DNA from: Thioalkalivibrio thiocyanodenitrificans ARhD 1
GTDB lineage: Bacteria; Pseudomonadota; Gammaproteobacteria; Ectothiorhodospirales; Ectothiorhodospiraceae
NCBI RefSeq assembly: GCF_000378965.1
Contig: NZ_KB900536.1
Span: 1,542,052-1,606,051, forward strand
Direction: 5' to 3'
DNA length: 64,000 nucleotides
Position numbers and translations under genes: made by a program. The notes under the pieces are model-generated. The model was not told the origin of the DNA and did no database searches. It saw nothing but the letters and a program-made list of their open reading frames with translations. The first letter of the stretch is position 1; each line of letters begins with the position of its first letter. Below, piece after piece: positions 19,445 to 28,506 of the stretch.

Positions 19445-20418
19445 AGGTGGTGATCACGGGCGCCGCCGGGCGTCTCGCCCGGGTGCTCATCCCCCGACTG
19501 CTGGCGGACCCGCGCATCACGGCGATCCACGGGGTGGATCTGAAACCCCTGCCCTTCGCCGCAGATCCGCGCCTGATCCCGGTACAGGCGGACATCCGCG
19601 ATGCCGCCTGCGCGGAGCAGTTTGAACTGGCCGACGTGCTGATCCATATGGCCTTCGTACTCATGGGCGGCGGGCTGGGCCGTGCCCGTCATGACCGCGA
19701 GACCGTGCGAGCCATCAACGTGGCGGGGAGCCGGCACGTGATAGGCACGGCGATCGAGACATGTGTGGAGCGGGTGGTGTTTCTCTCCAGTGCCGCCGTC
19801 TACGGCGCCTGGCCCGATCTGCCGAACCCCGTTTCCGAGGACACCCCGCTTCGACCCCTGCCCGGCTTCGCCTACGGGGAGGACAAGGCCGCCGTGGAGG
19901 CATGGCTGGATTCACTGGAGACGCGCCATCCGCACCTGCACCTGATCCGGCTCCGCCCCCACGCGATCCTCGGCCCCCATGCCCATCCCCTGCTCAATCG
20001 ACTGCTGCACCAGCCCTTCGTGCCGGCCCTGGTCAGGCCGCTGCCGCTGACCCAGTGCGTCGGCGAGGACGACGTGGCCCGGGCTATCCACCTGAGCCTG
20101 CGCAGCGCAGCGCGCGGCGCCTTCAACCTGGCCGCCGACCCGCCCATGAGCCTCAAGGCCATGATCCGGGAAAACCGCCGCTTCACCATCCCGGTGCCGC
20201 TGCCCCTGCTCTCCGCCGTCCACCGCATGGCCTGGTGGGCCACCCCGGCGGCGGGTGAACCCGGCTGGATCGACGGACTGCGCCACAGCCTCGTACTGGA
20301 CACACAACGAGCCCGGGACGAACTGGGGTGGACGGCGCGGCGTGACACACGACAATGTTTGAAGTGGGAATTGGGAAGTGGGAATGGGTTAAGGGGTGAG
20401 AGCCATTCATCCTGGTAG
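19441..20418 (+). CDS. NAD(P)-dependent epimerase/dehydratase family protein
   Basis: This 325-residue extended short-chain dehydrogenase has the Rossmann motif GAAGRLARVLIPRL near residue 7. The Ser is in VVFLSSAAVYG, but the usual YxxxK reads YGEDK. The substrate is unknown. Translation is coupled to the LLM oxidoreductase. The last residues (from about LKWELGSGNG) are encoded by a heptamer array, so the original 3' end has been replaced or extended by the repeat. Confidence 0.85.
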   Translation: MKVVITGAAGRLARVLIPRLLADPRITAIHGVDLKPLPFAADPRLIPVQADIRDAACAEQFELADVLIHMAFVLMGGGLGRARHDRETVRAINVAGSRHVIGTAIETCVERVVFLSSAAVYGAWPDLPNPVSEDTPLRPLPGFAYGEDKAAVEAWLDSLETRHPHLHLIRLRPHAILGPHAHPLLNRLLHQPFVPALVRPLPLTQCVGEDDVARAIHLSLRSAARGAFNLAADPPMSLKAMIRENRRFTIPVPLPLLSAVHRMAWWATPAAGEPGWIDGLRHSLVLDTQRARDELGWTARRDTRQCLKWELGSGNGLRGESHSSW

Positions 20419-20494
20419 TTGAGAAATGGGCGTAGAATCCCCCACACTTGCGACCCAGCGACCTCCCACCTCCCAATTCTCACTTCCCACTTCT
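20364..20494. repeat. Inverted heptamer array (GTGGGAA type)
   Basis: The left arm has GTGGGAA, TTGGGAA, GTGGGAA. The right arm read in reverse complement has GTGGGAA, GTGAGAA, TTGGGAG, GTGGGAG. The left arm lies inside the 3' end of the epimerase gene. The right arm ends directly at the GTG chosen as antiporter start. The core of about 75 bases is unique. Confidence 0.85.
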
Positions 20495-21466
20495 GTGCTT
20501 ACATCCCTTGCCGCCGTCATTTTCGGGTTTGCCGTGCTCATCTGGAGCGCGGACCGTTTCATCTACGGGGCGGCAGCACTGGCCCGCAACCTGGGGGTGT
20601 CACCCCTGCTGATCGGCCTGACGGTGGTGGGTTTCGGCACCTCGGCACCGGAACTGCTGGTCTCCGCCTTCGCCGCCGCGCAAGGCAATCCGGGGCTCGC
20701 CGTGGGCAACGCGCTTGGCTCCAACATCGCCAACATCGCACTGATCCTCGGGATCACCGCGCTGGTCTCGCCCCTGGTGGTGGGTTCGCGCATCCTGCGC
20801 CGCGAGATGCCCCTGCTGCTCGGCGTGATGGCGTTCGCGGGCCTGCTGCTGTTCCGGGACGGGTACCTGGGCCGGCTGGACGGCGTACTCCTGCTGGCCG
20901 GACTGGCGGGGGTACTGGCCTGGGTGATTCACGACGGGCTGCGCGGACGCAGCGACACCACGGACCCGATCCACGCCGAATTCGACAAGGAGATCCCGAG
21001 GGAGGTGCCGACGCCGCGGGCGCTTATCTGGCTGGCACTGGGCCTGCTGCTGCTTCTGATCAGCGCCCGGGTGCTGGTCTGGGGGGCGGTCAACGTGGCC
21101 GAGACCCTCGGTGTGAGCGACCTCATCATCGGGCTCACGATCATCGCCATCGGCACCAGTCTGCCGGAACTGGCGGCATCGGTGATGGCCGTCCGCCACG
21201 GAGAACCCGACATCGCAATCGGCAACGTGATCGGCTCTAACATCTTCAATCTCCTGGCGGTTCTGGCCTTCCCGGGCCTGCTTCACCCGGCAGCGGTGCC
21301 CGGGGAGGTGCTCACCCGCGATTTCCCGGTGATGGCCGGCCTCACTGTGCTGTTGCTGCTCATGGCCTTCCGCATCAGGCGCCCGGGGCGCATCGGACGC
21401 CCCGGCGGCCTTCTGCTGCTGGCGACGTTTGTGGGCTATCTGGTGTGGTTGGGATACAGTATGTAG
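20495..21466 (+). CDS. Calcium/sodium antiporter (CaCA family, YrbG-like)
   Basis: The 323-residue inner-membrane exchanger has about ten helices and the two inverted alpha-repeats VGFGTSAPELLVS and IAIGTSLPELAAS, each followed by a G-N-x-G-S-N-I motif. It exchanges Ca2+ for Na+ or K+. In E. coli yrbG also precedes kdsD. The GTG start gives the length of YrbG (325), but no Shine-Dalgarno precedes it because the heptamer array abuts it. An ATG at 20426 would add 23 residues encoded largely by the array. Confidence 0.88.
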   Translation: MLTSLAAVIFGFAVLIWSADRFIYGAAALARNLGVSPLLIGLTVVGFGTSAPELLVSAFAAAQGNPGLAVGNALGSNIANIALILGITALVSPLVVGSRILRREMPLLLGVMAFAGLLLFRDGYLGRLDGVLLLAGLAGVLAWVIHDGLRGRSDTTDPIHAEFDKEIPREVPTPRALIWLALGLLLLLISARVLVWGAVNVAETLGVSDLIIGLTIIAIGTSLPELAASVMAVRHGEPDIAIGNVIGSNIFNLLAVLAFPGLLHPAAVPGEVLTRDFPVMAGLTVLLLLMAFRIRRPGRIGRPGGLLLLATFVGYLVWLGYSM

Positions 21467-21468
21467 GC

Positions 21469-21590
21469 AGTGGCGAGTGGCAAGTCTCAAGTGGCAAGGT
21501 TCCCTCCCCAACCCCTCTCCCTCAGGGGAAGGGTCGGGGTGAAGGTGCTTTTCCTTGTCACTTGAGACTTGCCACTTGTTACTTGCCACA
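21469..21590. repeat. Inverted heptamer array (GTGGCAA type) with nested C/G-rich hairpin
   Basis: The left arm holds four heptamers (AGTGGCG, AGTGGCA, AGTCTCA, AGTGGCA). The right arm, in reverse complement, reads GTGGCAA, GTAACAA, GTGGCAA, GTCTCAA, GTGACAA. The core contains CCCCTCTCCCTCAGGGG-like pairing with GGGG partners, like a dispersed C-rich palindrome seen in many proteobacteria. It fills the gap between the antiporter and kdsD. Confidence 0.85.
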
Positions 21591-21609
21591 ACCGGACTCG
21601 ACATCTTCC

Positions 21610-22587
21610 ATGAAATTGCATCCCGACCAGACCCGTGAACTTGCTCTTGCGGTGCTCGATACCGAGGCCCGGTCCATCCTGGACCTGAAGGCCAGGATCG
21701 ATGACCGGTTCATCCGTGCCTGCGAGTATCTGCTGGCCTGCACCGGGCGAATCGTGGTGACGGGCATGGGCAAGTCCGGTCACATCGGCAGCAAGATCGC
21801 CGCGACGCTGGCCAGCACCGGCTCGCCCGCATTTTTCGTGCACCCGGGCGAGGCCAGCCACGGGGACCTCGGCATGATTACCTCGGGCGACGCGGTGCTT
21901 GCCCTGTCCAACTCCGGCGAGACGGATGAACTGCTCACCATCCTGCCCATTATCCGGCGCCTCGGCGTACCCCTGATCGCCATGACCGGGAACACGGAAT
22001 CGAGTCTCGCCCGGGAAGCGACGGTACACCTGGACATCAGCGTGGCCAGGGAGGCCTGCCCCCTTGGGCTCGCCCCCACCTCCAGCACCACCGCAACCCT
22101 GGCGCTGGGTGATGCGCTTGCGGTCGCGCTCCTGGAGGCACGGGGATTCACGGCTGACGATTTCGCCCGCTCCCATCCGGGCGGGCGGCTGGGCCGTCGC
22201 CTGCTGCTCCACGTGGCCGACATCATGCACACGGGAGACCGCATACCCCGCGTGCATGCCGAGGCTCCGTTGCGCGAGGCGCTGCTGGAGATCACCCGCC
22301 AGGGGCTGGGCATGACCGTGGTGGTGGATCGCAATGAGCATGTGATCGGCGTCTATACCGACGGGGACCTGCGCCGCACCCTGGACCGGGGCATCGATCT
22401 GTTCGCCACATCCATCGGCGACGTGATGACCCGCACCTTCAAGCGGGCGAACCCCGGCATGCTCGCGGTGGAAGCCCTGAAAATCATGGAAGACCACAAG
22501 ATCAGCGCCCTGCCGGTGACTGACGAGAACGACACCCTGGTGGGCGCATTGAACATGCATGACCTGCTGAGGGCGGGCGTTGTATGA
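21610..22587 (+). CDS. kdsD: D-arabinose 5-phosphate isomerase
   Basis: The 325-residue product has an N-terminal SIS domain (GMGKSGHIGSKIAATLASTGSPAFFVHPGEASHGDLGM; LSNSGETDEL) and two C-terminal CBS domains (from about residue 205). It interconverts ribulose 5-phosphate and arabinose 5-phosphate, the first step to KDO. The ATG giving MKLHPDQTREL begins the family similarity; upstream sequence is repeat. Both flanks carry arrays of the same heptamers. Confidence 0.95.
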   Translation: MKLHPDQTRELALAVLDTEARSILDLKARIDDRFIRACEYLLACTGRIVVTGMGKSGHIGSKIAATLASTGSPAFFVHPGEASHGDLGMITSGDAVLALSNSGETDELLTILPIIRRLGVPLIAMTGNTESSLAREATVHLDISVAREACPLGLAPTSSTTATLALGDALAVALLEARGFTADDFARSHPGGRLGRRLLLHVADIMHTGDRIPRVHAEAPLREALLEITRQGLGMTVVVDRNEHVIGVYTDGDLRRTLDRGIDLFATSIGDVMTRTFKRANPGMLAVEALKIMEDHKISALPVTDENDTLVGALNMHDLLRAGVV

Positions 22588-22692
22588 GTGGCAAGTCTCA
22601 AGTGGCAAGTGGCAAGTGGCAAGGGCCCCATCCCACAGGCGGAAGTTTGGGGTAAGCGTGTTCCTCCTTGCCATTTGAGACCTGCCATTGCC
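22588..22692. repeat. Inverted heptamer array (GTGGCAA type) downstream of kdsD
   Basis: The left arm starts at the base after the kdsD stop: GTGGCAA, GTCTCAA, then three GTGGCAA. The right arm carries the complements of AATGGCA, GGTCTCA, AATGGCA. The core is about 44 bases and G/C rich. It shares both unit sequences with the element upstream of kdsD. Confidence 0.85.
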
Positions 22693-22722
22693 TTTCAACC
22701 GCTTTCATCAGCCTGATTTCCA

Positions 22723-23250
22723 ATGACCGAAGATCCCACCCAACTCGCCAAGGATATCCGCCTCGTCCTGTTCGACGTCGACGGCGTGCTCACCGACGGC
22801 AGCCTGTTTCTTGGCGACGGGGGCGAGCAGTACAAGGCATTCAACTCCAGGGACGGGCATGGCATGCGCATGCTGGTGGACAGCGGGGTGAAGGTGGGCA
22901 TTCTCACCGGGCGCACCTCGGACGTGGTGACCCACCGCATGCGCGATCTGGGCATCGACCTGGTGGTGCAGGGGCGGCGCGACAAGCTCGACGCCCTGGG
23001 CGGCCTGCTGCAGCAGGCGGGGGCGAGCGAGGAGACCACCGCCTTCGTGGGTGACGACATCGTCGACCTGCCGGTCATGCGCCGGGTGCGGCTGGCCATC
23101 GCCGTGGCCGATGCCCACCCCCTGGTACGACAGCATGCCCAGTGGGTGACGGCCCTGCCCGGCGGGAGAGGGGCGGCCCGGGAGGTGTGCGAGTTCATCA
23201 TGCAGGCCCAGGGCAGCCTGGAGCGCATGCTGGCGCCCTACCTGAAATGA
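22723..23250 (+). CDS. kdsC: 3-deoxy-D-manno-octulosonate 8-phosphate phosphatase
   Basis: This 175-residue HAD phosphatase (C0 subclass, no cap) has the nucleophile motif LFDVDGVLTDG, ILTGRTSDVV with Thr, and FVGDDIVDLPVM. It removes phosphate from KDO-8-P to give KDO for lipid A inner core. Length fits KdsC, and the stop overlaps the lptC start (ATGA). Confidence 0.95.
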   Translation: MTEDPTQLAKDIRLVLFDVDGVLTDGSLFLGDGGEQYKAFNSRDGHGMRMLVDSGVKVGILTGRTSDVVTHRMRDLGIDLVVQGRRDKLDALGGLLQQAGASEETTAFVGDDIVDLPVMRRVRLAIAVADAHPLVRQHAQWVTALPGGRGAAREVCEFIMQAQGSLERMLAPYLK

Positions 23251-23807
23251 GCCTGCAGCGCATCACACTGGTGCTGGTGATCACCACCGTCGCGGCCGTC
23301 GGGTTCTGGCTGGGCCGGGATGCCGAGGAACGACTCGAGCTGTTCCTGGCACCATCCGCGCATACGCCGGAACTGTTCATGGAGCATTTCACCACCCTGG
23401 TCACGGGTTCCGACGGAGCACCGCGCTACCGGCTCTCCGGCGAGCGCATGGAGCAGTATCAGCTCGACGGCAGCAGCCTGGTGGACACGCCGGTGATGGT
23501 GATACACCGAGAGGACGGGGCGGACTGGACCGTGAGTTCGGAACAGGGATGGATCTCCCCCCGGGGCGACGAGGTTCACCTGCTGGGGACGGTGCACATG
23601 ACACGGCCCGCCATGGAACAGGATCCCGCCCTGGACATCCACACCCGGGATGTCACGGTCTGGCCGGGCCCCCGGCGCGCGGATACCGAGGCCCACGTGG
23701 CAATCCGAAGCGCGCTCTACCGGGTGGACGGCACGGGCATGCGCGCCGACCTGGAAACCAGTGAACTGGAGTTGCTCCATGAGGCCGATGGCACGTACTT
23801 CCCTTGA
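23247..23807 (+). CDS. lptC: LPS export protein LptC
   Basis: This 186-residue protein has a single N-terminal membrane helix (ITLVLVITTVAAVGFWLG) and a periplasmic beta-jellyroll (YRLSGERMEQYQLDGSSLVDTPVMVIHRED; WTVSSEQGWIS). LptC joins the LptB2FG pump to the LptA bridge. Its 3' end overlaps lptA by 20 bases. Sequence conservation in the family is low, so gene order supports the call. Confidence 0.92.
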   Translation: MSLQRITLVLVITTVAAVGFWLGRDAEERLELFLAPSAHTPELFMEHFTTLVTGSDGAPRYRLSGERMEQYQLDGSSLVDTPVMVIHREDGADWTVSSEQGWISPRGDEVHLLGTVHMTRPAMEQDPALDIHTRDVTVWPGPRRADTEAHVAIRSALYRVDGTGMRADLETSELELLHEADGTYFP

Positions 23808-24306
23808 CAGACTCCGTTCACCACGCTGGCCGGTCCTGTGCCTGGCCGTGATTCTGGCCGCCACGTTCATCCAGGCCGCGGCCGGCTCGGAACGCGACCT
23901 CCCTGTCCGAATCCAGTCCGACACCGCCAGGCTGGATGATCAGCGCGGCGTGAGTGTCTACCGGGGTAACGTGGTGGTCACCCAGGGCGAGCTGGTCATC
24001 CGCTCCGACGTCCTCACCGTGTACACCCCGGGGCGCGCGCTCACACGCATGGAAGCCGAGGGCGATCTCGTCACCCTGCGAACCCTCACCGAAGACGGCC
24101 GCGAGGTCCATGCCGAATCCCGGCACATGGATTACCTGGCCGAGGATCGTCAGGTGGTCCTGACAGGGCAGGCGCGCATCTGGCAGGCGGAAGACGAATT
24201 CAGGGGCGATCGCATCGTTTACGATCTTGACCGGGAGACCCTGGATGCCGCCGCGGGTGACGCAGGCCGGGTGGAGGTCATCATCACTCCACGGGAAGCT
24301 CAATGA
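23788..24306 (+). CDS. lptA: LPS transport periplasmic protein LptA
   Basis: The 172-residue protein has a signal peptide ([17 protein letters not shown]) and an OstA-type jellyroll ([35 protein letters not shown]). It forms the periplasmic bridge for LPS. The start was taken at the ATG giving [10 protein letters not shown], inside the end of lptC; the frame is open further upstream but has no signal. The stop overlaps lptB (ATGA). Confidence 0.93.
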   Translation: MARTSLDRLRSPRWPVLCLAVILAATFIQAAAGSERDLPVRIQSDTARLDDQRGVSVYRGNVVVTQGELVIRSDVLTVYTPGRALTRMEAEGDLVTLRTLTEDGREVHAESRHMDYLAEDRQVVLTGQARIWQAEDEFRGDRIVYDLDRETLDAAAGDAGRVEVIITPREAQ

Positions 24307-25028
24307 GCCAGTTGGCGGCCTGGGACCTGGTCAAGCGTTACCGCCGGCGCACCCCGGTCGCCGGCGTATCGCTGCACGTGGACAGCGGTGAAGTGGTCGG
24401 ACTGCTTGGGCCGAATGGTGCCGGCAAGACCACCTGCTTTTACATGATCGTCGGGCTGGTGCCCAGCGATGCCGGCCGGATTGTGCTCAACGACCGGGAT
24501 CTCACCCCTTTCCCCATGCATGCGCGTGCGCGAATGGGCATCGGCTACCTGCCCCAGGAAGCCTCCGTGTTCCGCAAGCTCTCCGCCGCCGACAACATCC
24601 TCGCGGTGCTCGAGACACGGCGTGACCTGGACGCCGAGCAGCGCGGCGAACACCTGGAAGCACTGCTGGAGGAACTCCAGATCGCCCACATCCGGGAGAG
24701 TCTCGGCGTCAGTCTCTCCGGCGGCGAACGGCGCCGGGTGGAGATCGCCCGGGCACTCGCCACGGAACCGGCATTCATCCTGCTGGACGAGCCCTTCGCC
24801 GGCGTGGACCCGCTGTCGGTCGTGGAGATTCAGCGCATCATCACCCATCTCAAGGACCGGGGCATTGGCGTTCTCATCACCGATCACAATGTACGTGAAA
24901 TCCTGGGCATCTGTGACCGGGCCTACATCATGAACGAAGGAAGGATCTTCGCCGAGGGGCCGCCCGAGGCCCTGCTCGCCAACGAGCAGGTGCGGAAAAC
25001 CTACCTGGGAGAACATTTCAGACTGTGA
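24303..25028 (+). CDS. lptB: LPS export ABC transporter ATPase LptB
   Basis: The 241-residue ATPase has Walker [15 protein letters not shown], the signature [15 protein letters not shown], Walker [14 protein letters not shown] and switch His in [10 protein letters not shown]. It powers LPS extraction by LptFG. It is the last gene of kdsC-lptCAB; rpoN follows after a 182-base leader with its own promoter-like box. Confidence 0.96.
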   Translation: MSQLAAWDLVKRYRRRTPVAGVSLHVDSGEVVGLLGPNGAGKTTCFYMIVGLVPSDAGRIVLNDRDLTPFPMHARARMGIGYLPQEASVFRKLSAADNILAVLETRRDLDAEQRGEHLEALLEELQIAHIRESLGVSLSGGERRRVEIARALATEPAFILLDEPFAGVDPLSVVEIQRIITHLKDRGIGVLITDHNVREILGICDRAYIMNEGRIFAEGPPEALLANEQVRKTYLGEHFRL

Positions 25029-25090
25029 AACTCGGTTTATTTCCGGGTATGAGGATGCGAAGTACATGCCAATTTCTGCCTGCGCTACCC

Positions 25091-25096
25091 TATAAT
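25091..25096 (+). promoter_or_regulatory. Candidate sigma-70 -10 box for rpoN
   Basis: A perfect TATAAT lies 115 bases before the rpoN start. The -35 region is poor. The long leader contains no gene that I can support. Confidence 0.5.
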
Positions 25097-25210
25097 GGGC
25101 TCATGAACGCATGCATGCCGCTGACAACCAGCAAACGACCGCGCACCGGAGCCCGTCCGGAGCAACACACCCTGCCCACATGCGCCCGGGCAGATACTGC
25201 CTGACAAGCG

Positions 25211-26707
25211 ATGCTCAAACCTTCCGTCCAGCTGCGTCTAGGCCAGAGCCTGACCATGACGCCCCAGCTGCAACAGGCTATTCGCCTGCTGCAGCTCTCC
25301 ACGCTGGAACTCCAGGCCCAGATCCAGGAAACCCTGGAGACCAACCCCATGCTGGAAAGCGTGGAGGGCGAAGCCGAAAGCACCGAGCCCGACCACACCT
25401 CCGGTGCATCGGACAGCGCCCCCAATGGCGAGGCGGCGCCGGAGTTGGAAGGCCTCCCCGGCCCTGATGAGCGTGGTGCCGGCGAGGACATCCCCGAAGA
25501 CCTGCCGGTGGACAGCAACTGGGAGGACATCTACGACGTCGCGCCCCTCGGCGCGTCCGGTAATCGGCCCGAGTACGAGGGTCGCGACCTGTTCGAGAAC
25601 CAGAGCGGCGCGGGCGAGTCGCTTCGCGAGCACCTCATGTGGCAGCTCAACCTGATGCACATGAGCGAGGAGGACCGCGCCATCGCCATGGCACTGGTGG
25701 ATGCGATCAGCGAAGACGGCTACCTGACCGAGCCCATGGAGTCCATCCAGGCGAGCCTGTCCGGCGACATGGAGATGGATCTGCCCGTGGAGGAGATCGA
25801 GGCGGTCCTGCACCTGGTGCAGCAACTGGATCCGGTGGGCAGCGGCGCGCGTGACCTGTCGGAGTGCCTGCTGATCCAGCTCCGGCAACTGCCCGCGGAC
25901 ACCCGCTGGCTCAACGAGGCGAAGCTGCTGGTTCGCGACCACCTGGAAAGTCTGGGTTCCCGGGATTACCGTCAGCTCACCCGGGCCCTGCACGTCGGCG
26001 AGCACGAACTGCAACAGATCATCAGCCTGATCCGGGGCCTCAACCCCCGGCCCGGCACACTGATCAGCAACGACACACCCCAGTACGTGATCCCCGACGT
26101 GTTCGTGCGCAGGCACGAAGGGCGATGGCAGGTGGAGCTCAATCCGGATATCGCCCCACGTCTGAGGGTCAACCCGCTGTACGCAAGTTTCGTGCGCCGC
26201 GCGGATTCCAGCCAGGACAACGTCTACATGCGCAACCATCTCCAGGAGGCGCGCTGGTTCATCAAGAGCCTCCAGAGCCGCAACGAGACGCTGCTGCGGG
26301 TAGCCAGCGCCATCGTCGAACAGCAGCGCGGCTTCCTCGAGCATGGCGAGGAGGCCATGAAGCCGCTGGTGCTTCGCGATATCGCCGAACAGCTGGACAT
26401 GCACGAATCCACCATCTCCCGGGTCACCACGCAGAAGTACATGCACACCCCCCGGGGAATCTTCGAGTTCAAGTACTTCTTCTCCAGCCATGTGGGTACC
26501 GCGGACGGCGGTGAATGCTCCGCGACCGCGATCCGCGCCATGATCCGGAAGCTGATCTCCGAGGAGCCTTGCGGCAAACCCATGAGCGACAGCAAGATTG
26601 CCGCAATACTGGTGGAACGCGGCATTCACGTGGCCCGCCGGACAGTTGCCAAGTACCGGGAAGGCATGGCCATCCCGCCGTCCAACGAGCGCAAGCGCCT
26701 CGTTTGA
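25211..26707 (+). CDS. rpoN: RNA polymerase sigma-54 factor
   Basis: This 498-residue factor has region I ([37 protein letters not shown]), an acidic region II (about residues 50-115), the core-binding domain and the C-terminal HTH ([22 protein letters not shown]). The RpoN box [10 protein letters not shown] is at about residues 475-484. Sigma-54 recognises -24/-12 promoters and needs AAA+ activators. It leads the nitrogen-PTS gene group. Confidence 0.97.
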   Translation: MLKPSVQLRLGQSLTMTPQLQQAIRLLQLSTLELQAQIQETLETNPMLESVEGEAESTEPDHTSGASDSAPNGEAAPELEGLPGPDERGAGEDIPEDLPVDSNWEDIYDVAPLGASGNRPEYEGRDLFENQSGAGESLREHLMWQLNLMHMSEEDRAIAMALVDAISEDGYLTEPMESIQASLSGDMEMDLPVEEIEAVLHLVQQLDPVGSGARDLSECLLIQLRQLPADTRWLNEAKLLVRDHLESLGSRDYRQLTRALHVGEHELQQIISLIRGLNPRPGTLISNDTPQYVIPDVFVRRHEGRWQVELNPDIAPRLRVNPLYASFVRRADSSQDNVYMRNHLQEARWFIKSLQSRNETLLRVASAIVEQQRGFLEHGEEAMKPLVLRDIAEQLDMHESTISRVTTQKYMHTPRGIFEFKYFFSSHVGTADGGECSATAIRAMIRKLISEEPCGKPMSDSKIAAILVERGIHVARRTVAKYREGMAIPPSNERKRLV

Positions 26708-26752
26708 CCCAAATCCACCCTCTCTACATAGAAACTATCCAAGGAGCCCCCT

Positions 26753-27076
26753 ATGCAGATCGACCTGACCGGACATCATGTAGACCTTACCCAGGCACTG
26801 CGCGATTATGTTCACGAGAAATTCGAGCGCCTGGAGCGTCACTTCGACAATGTCATCGATGTGCACGTGATCCTCACGGTGGAGAAGCTTCAGCACAAGG
26901 CCGAGGCCACCATGCTGGTAACCGGAAACAACCTGTTTGCCGACGCCACGCATCAGGACATGTACGCAGCCATCGACGCACTCGTGGACAAGCTGGATCG
27001 CCAGGTGGTCAAGCACAAGGAGAAACTGAAGGATCATCACCGCGCGGAAGGATCACACCGCAACCACGGGGAATAA
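26753..27076 (+). CDS. hpf: Short ribosome hibernation promoting factor
   Basis: This 107-residue HPF/RaiA protein has the beta-alpha-beta-beta-beta-alpha core (QIDLTGHHVDLTQALRDYVHEKFERLERHFDNVIDVHVIL) and a basic, His-rich C-terminal tail. It dimerises 70S ribosomes in stationary phase. Lacking the long-HPF C-terminal domain, it is the short enterobacterial type. A GGAG Shine-Dalgarno precedes the ATG, and its place after rpoN is conserved. Confidence 0.94.
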   Translation: MQIDLTGHHVDLTQALRDYVHEKFERLERHFDNVIDVHVILTVEKLQHKAEATMLVTGNNLFADATHQDMYAAIDALVDKLDRQVVKHKEKLKDHHRAEGSHRNHGE

Positions 27077-27085
27077 GGTCCATCC

Positions 27086-27556
27086 ATGAACATCAGTGAT
27101 CTGTTGGCCCCCGACCGGGTCGTATGCAGCAACGAGGTCAGCAGCAAGAAGCGGGCGATCGAGATGCTGAGTGAACTGCTGGCATCCAGCAGTCCGGAAC
27201 TCGCCGTCGGGGAGATTTTCGACAGCCTCCTGTCCCGTGAACGTCTCGGCAGCACCGGACTCGGCCGCGGCGTGGCGATCCCCCACGGCCGCGTCTCGGG
27301 CATCGACAACGCGGTCGCCGCCATGCTCAAACTTGACCGGGGCGTGGACTACGACGCCCCGGACAAGGAGCCGGTGGACATTCTGTTCGCCCTGCTGGTG
27401 CCCCGGGAGTCCACCGATGAGCATCTGCAGATCCTTGCCACGCTGGCACACATGTTCGCCGACTCGACGACCCTCGCCCACCTGCGCGACGCCGAGGACA
27501 GCGATGCCCTGCTCTCCCAGGTGAGTCGCTGGAAGGGCGGCGGGGAAAGCGAATAG
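27086..27556 (+). CDS. ptsN: PTS nitrogen regulatory IIA protein
   Basis: This 156-residue EIIA-Ntr has its phospho-acceptor His67 in RGVAIPHGRV, followed by the domain's ALLVPRESTDEHLQILATLA. It is the end acceptor of the PtsP-NPr chain and regulates potassium and nitrogen functions by protein contact. It is nine bases after hpf and two bases before hprK. Confidence 0.95.
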   Translation: MNISDLLAPDRVVCSNEVSSKKRAIEMLSELLASSSPELAVGEIFDSLLSRERLGSTGLGRGVAIPHGRVSGIDNAVAAMLKLDRGVDYDAPDKEPVDILFALLVPRESTDEHLQILATLAHMFADSTTLAHLRDAEDSDALLSQVSRWKGGGESE

Positions 27557-27558
27557 CC

Positions 27559-28506
27559 ATGAGCGAGTCGCTCACCGTTCGTTCCCTGGTGGACGCCATG
27601 GACGAACGACTGGGCCTGCAATGGGTTGCCGGTCTGAAGGGCAGCGAACGCAGGCTGGCACGGCACACCCAGATGGAGGGGCCGATCTCGCTGGTGGGCC
27701 ATCTCAACCTGATCCATCCCAATCAGGTCCAGGTCCTGGGCAAGGACGAGGTGGCCTACCTGTCGGGCCTTCGCAGGAACTCACAACGCGATGTGCTCGA
27801 ACAGCTCACCAGTGGTCAGTCCGTGCTGCTGATCATCGCCGACGGGCAGGAGCCCCCGGCAGCCCTTCGGGAACAGGCCGAGGACTGCAACCTTCCTTTG
27901 TTATGCACACCGCTTCCCAGCTATGAACTCATCAATATCCTGCGTTACTTCTTCAGCAACAAGCTGGCGGAAACCATCACGCTGCACGGTGTGTTCATGG
28001 AGGTCATGGGCATCGGCGCGCTCATTACCGGCAACAGCAGCGTCGGCAAGAGCGAACTGGCCCTGGAGCTCATCAGTCGCGGACACCGGCTGATCGCCGA
28101 CGATGCCCCGGAATTTGCGCGCATCACCCCGGACACCCTGCGCGGAACCTGTCCGCCGGTGCTCCAGGATTTCCTTGAGGTGCGTGGCCTCGGGGTCCTC
28201 AACATCCGTTCCATGTATGGCGACAGCGCCATCAAGGACAGCAAATATCTGCGCCTGATCGTTCGGTTGTTCGACCTGGGCCACCCGGAAGAACCGGAAG
28301 GTGACCGCCTGCACGGGGGCCGGCAGACACGGGTCATCCTCGGTCTGGAGATACCGGTAATCAATCTGCCGGTCGCACCGGGCCGCAACCTGGCCGTGAT
28401 GGTGGAGGCCGCCGTTAGAAATCACCTGCTGCGCCTGAAGGGCTATTATGCAGGTGAGGATCTGGCCGCCCGTCAGCGTCGCGCCATGCAGGAGGATGGC
28501 TCGTGA
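27559..28506 (+). CDS. hprK: HPr kinase/phosphorylase
   Basis: The 315-residue protein has the N-terminal DRTGG-like half and a P-loop kinase half. Walker A is GNSSVGKS at 158-165, with the Asp pair in LIADDAPEF and the signature EVRGLGVLNIRSMYG. It phosphorylates and dephosphorylates Ser46 of HPr; that serine is present in the NPr-like protein 1.3 kb downstream. Pseudomonas and E. coli lack it, whereas several other proteobacteria carry it here. GTGA overlap with rapZ. Confidence 0.95.
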   Translation: MSESLTVRSLVDAMDERLGLQWVAGLKGSERRLARHTQMEGPISLVGHLNLIHPNQVQVLGKDEVAYLSGLRRNSQRDVLEQLTSGQSVLLIIADGQEPPAALREQAEDCNLPLLCTPLPSYELINILRYFFSNKLAETITLHGVFMEVMGIGALITGNSSVGKSELALELISRGHRLIADDAPEFARITPDTLRGTCPPVLQDFLEVRGLGVLNIRSMYGDSAIKDSKYLRLIVRLFDLGHPEEPEGDRLHGGRQTRVILGLEIPVINLPVAPGRNLAVMVEAAVRNHLLRLKGYYAGEDLAARQRRAMQEDGS

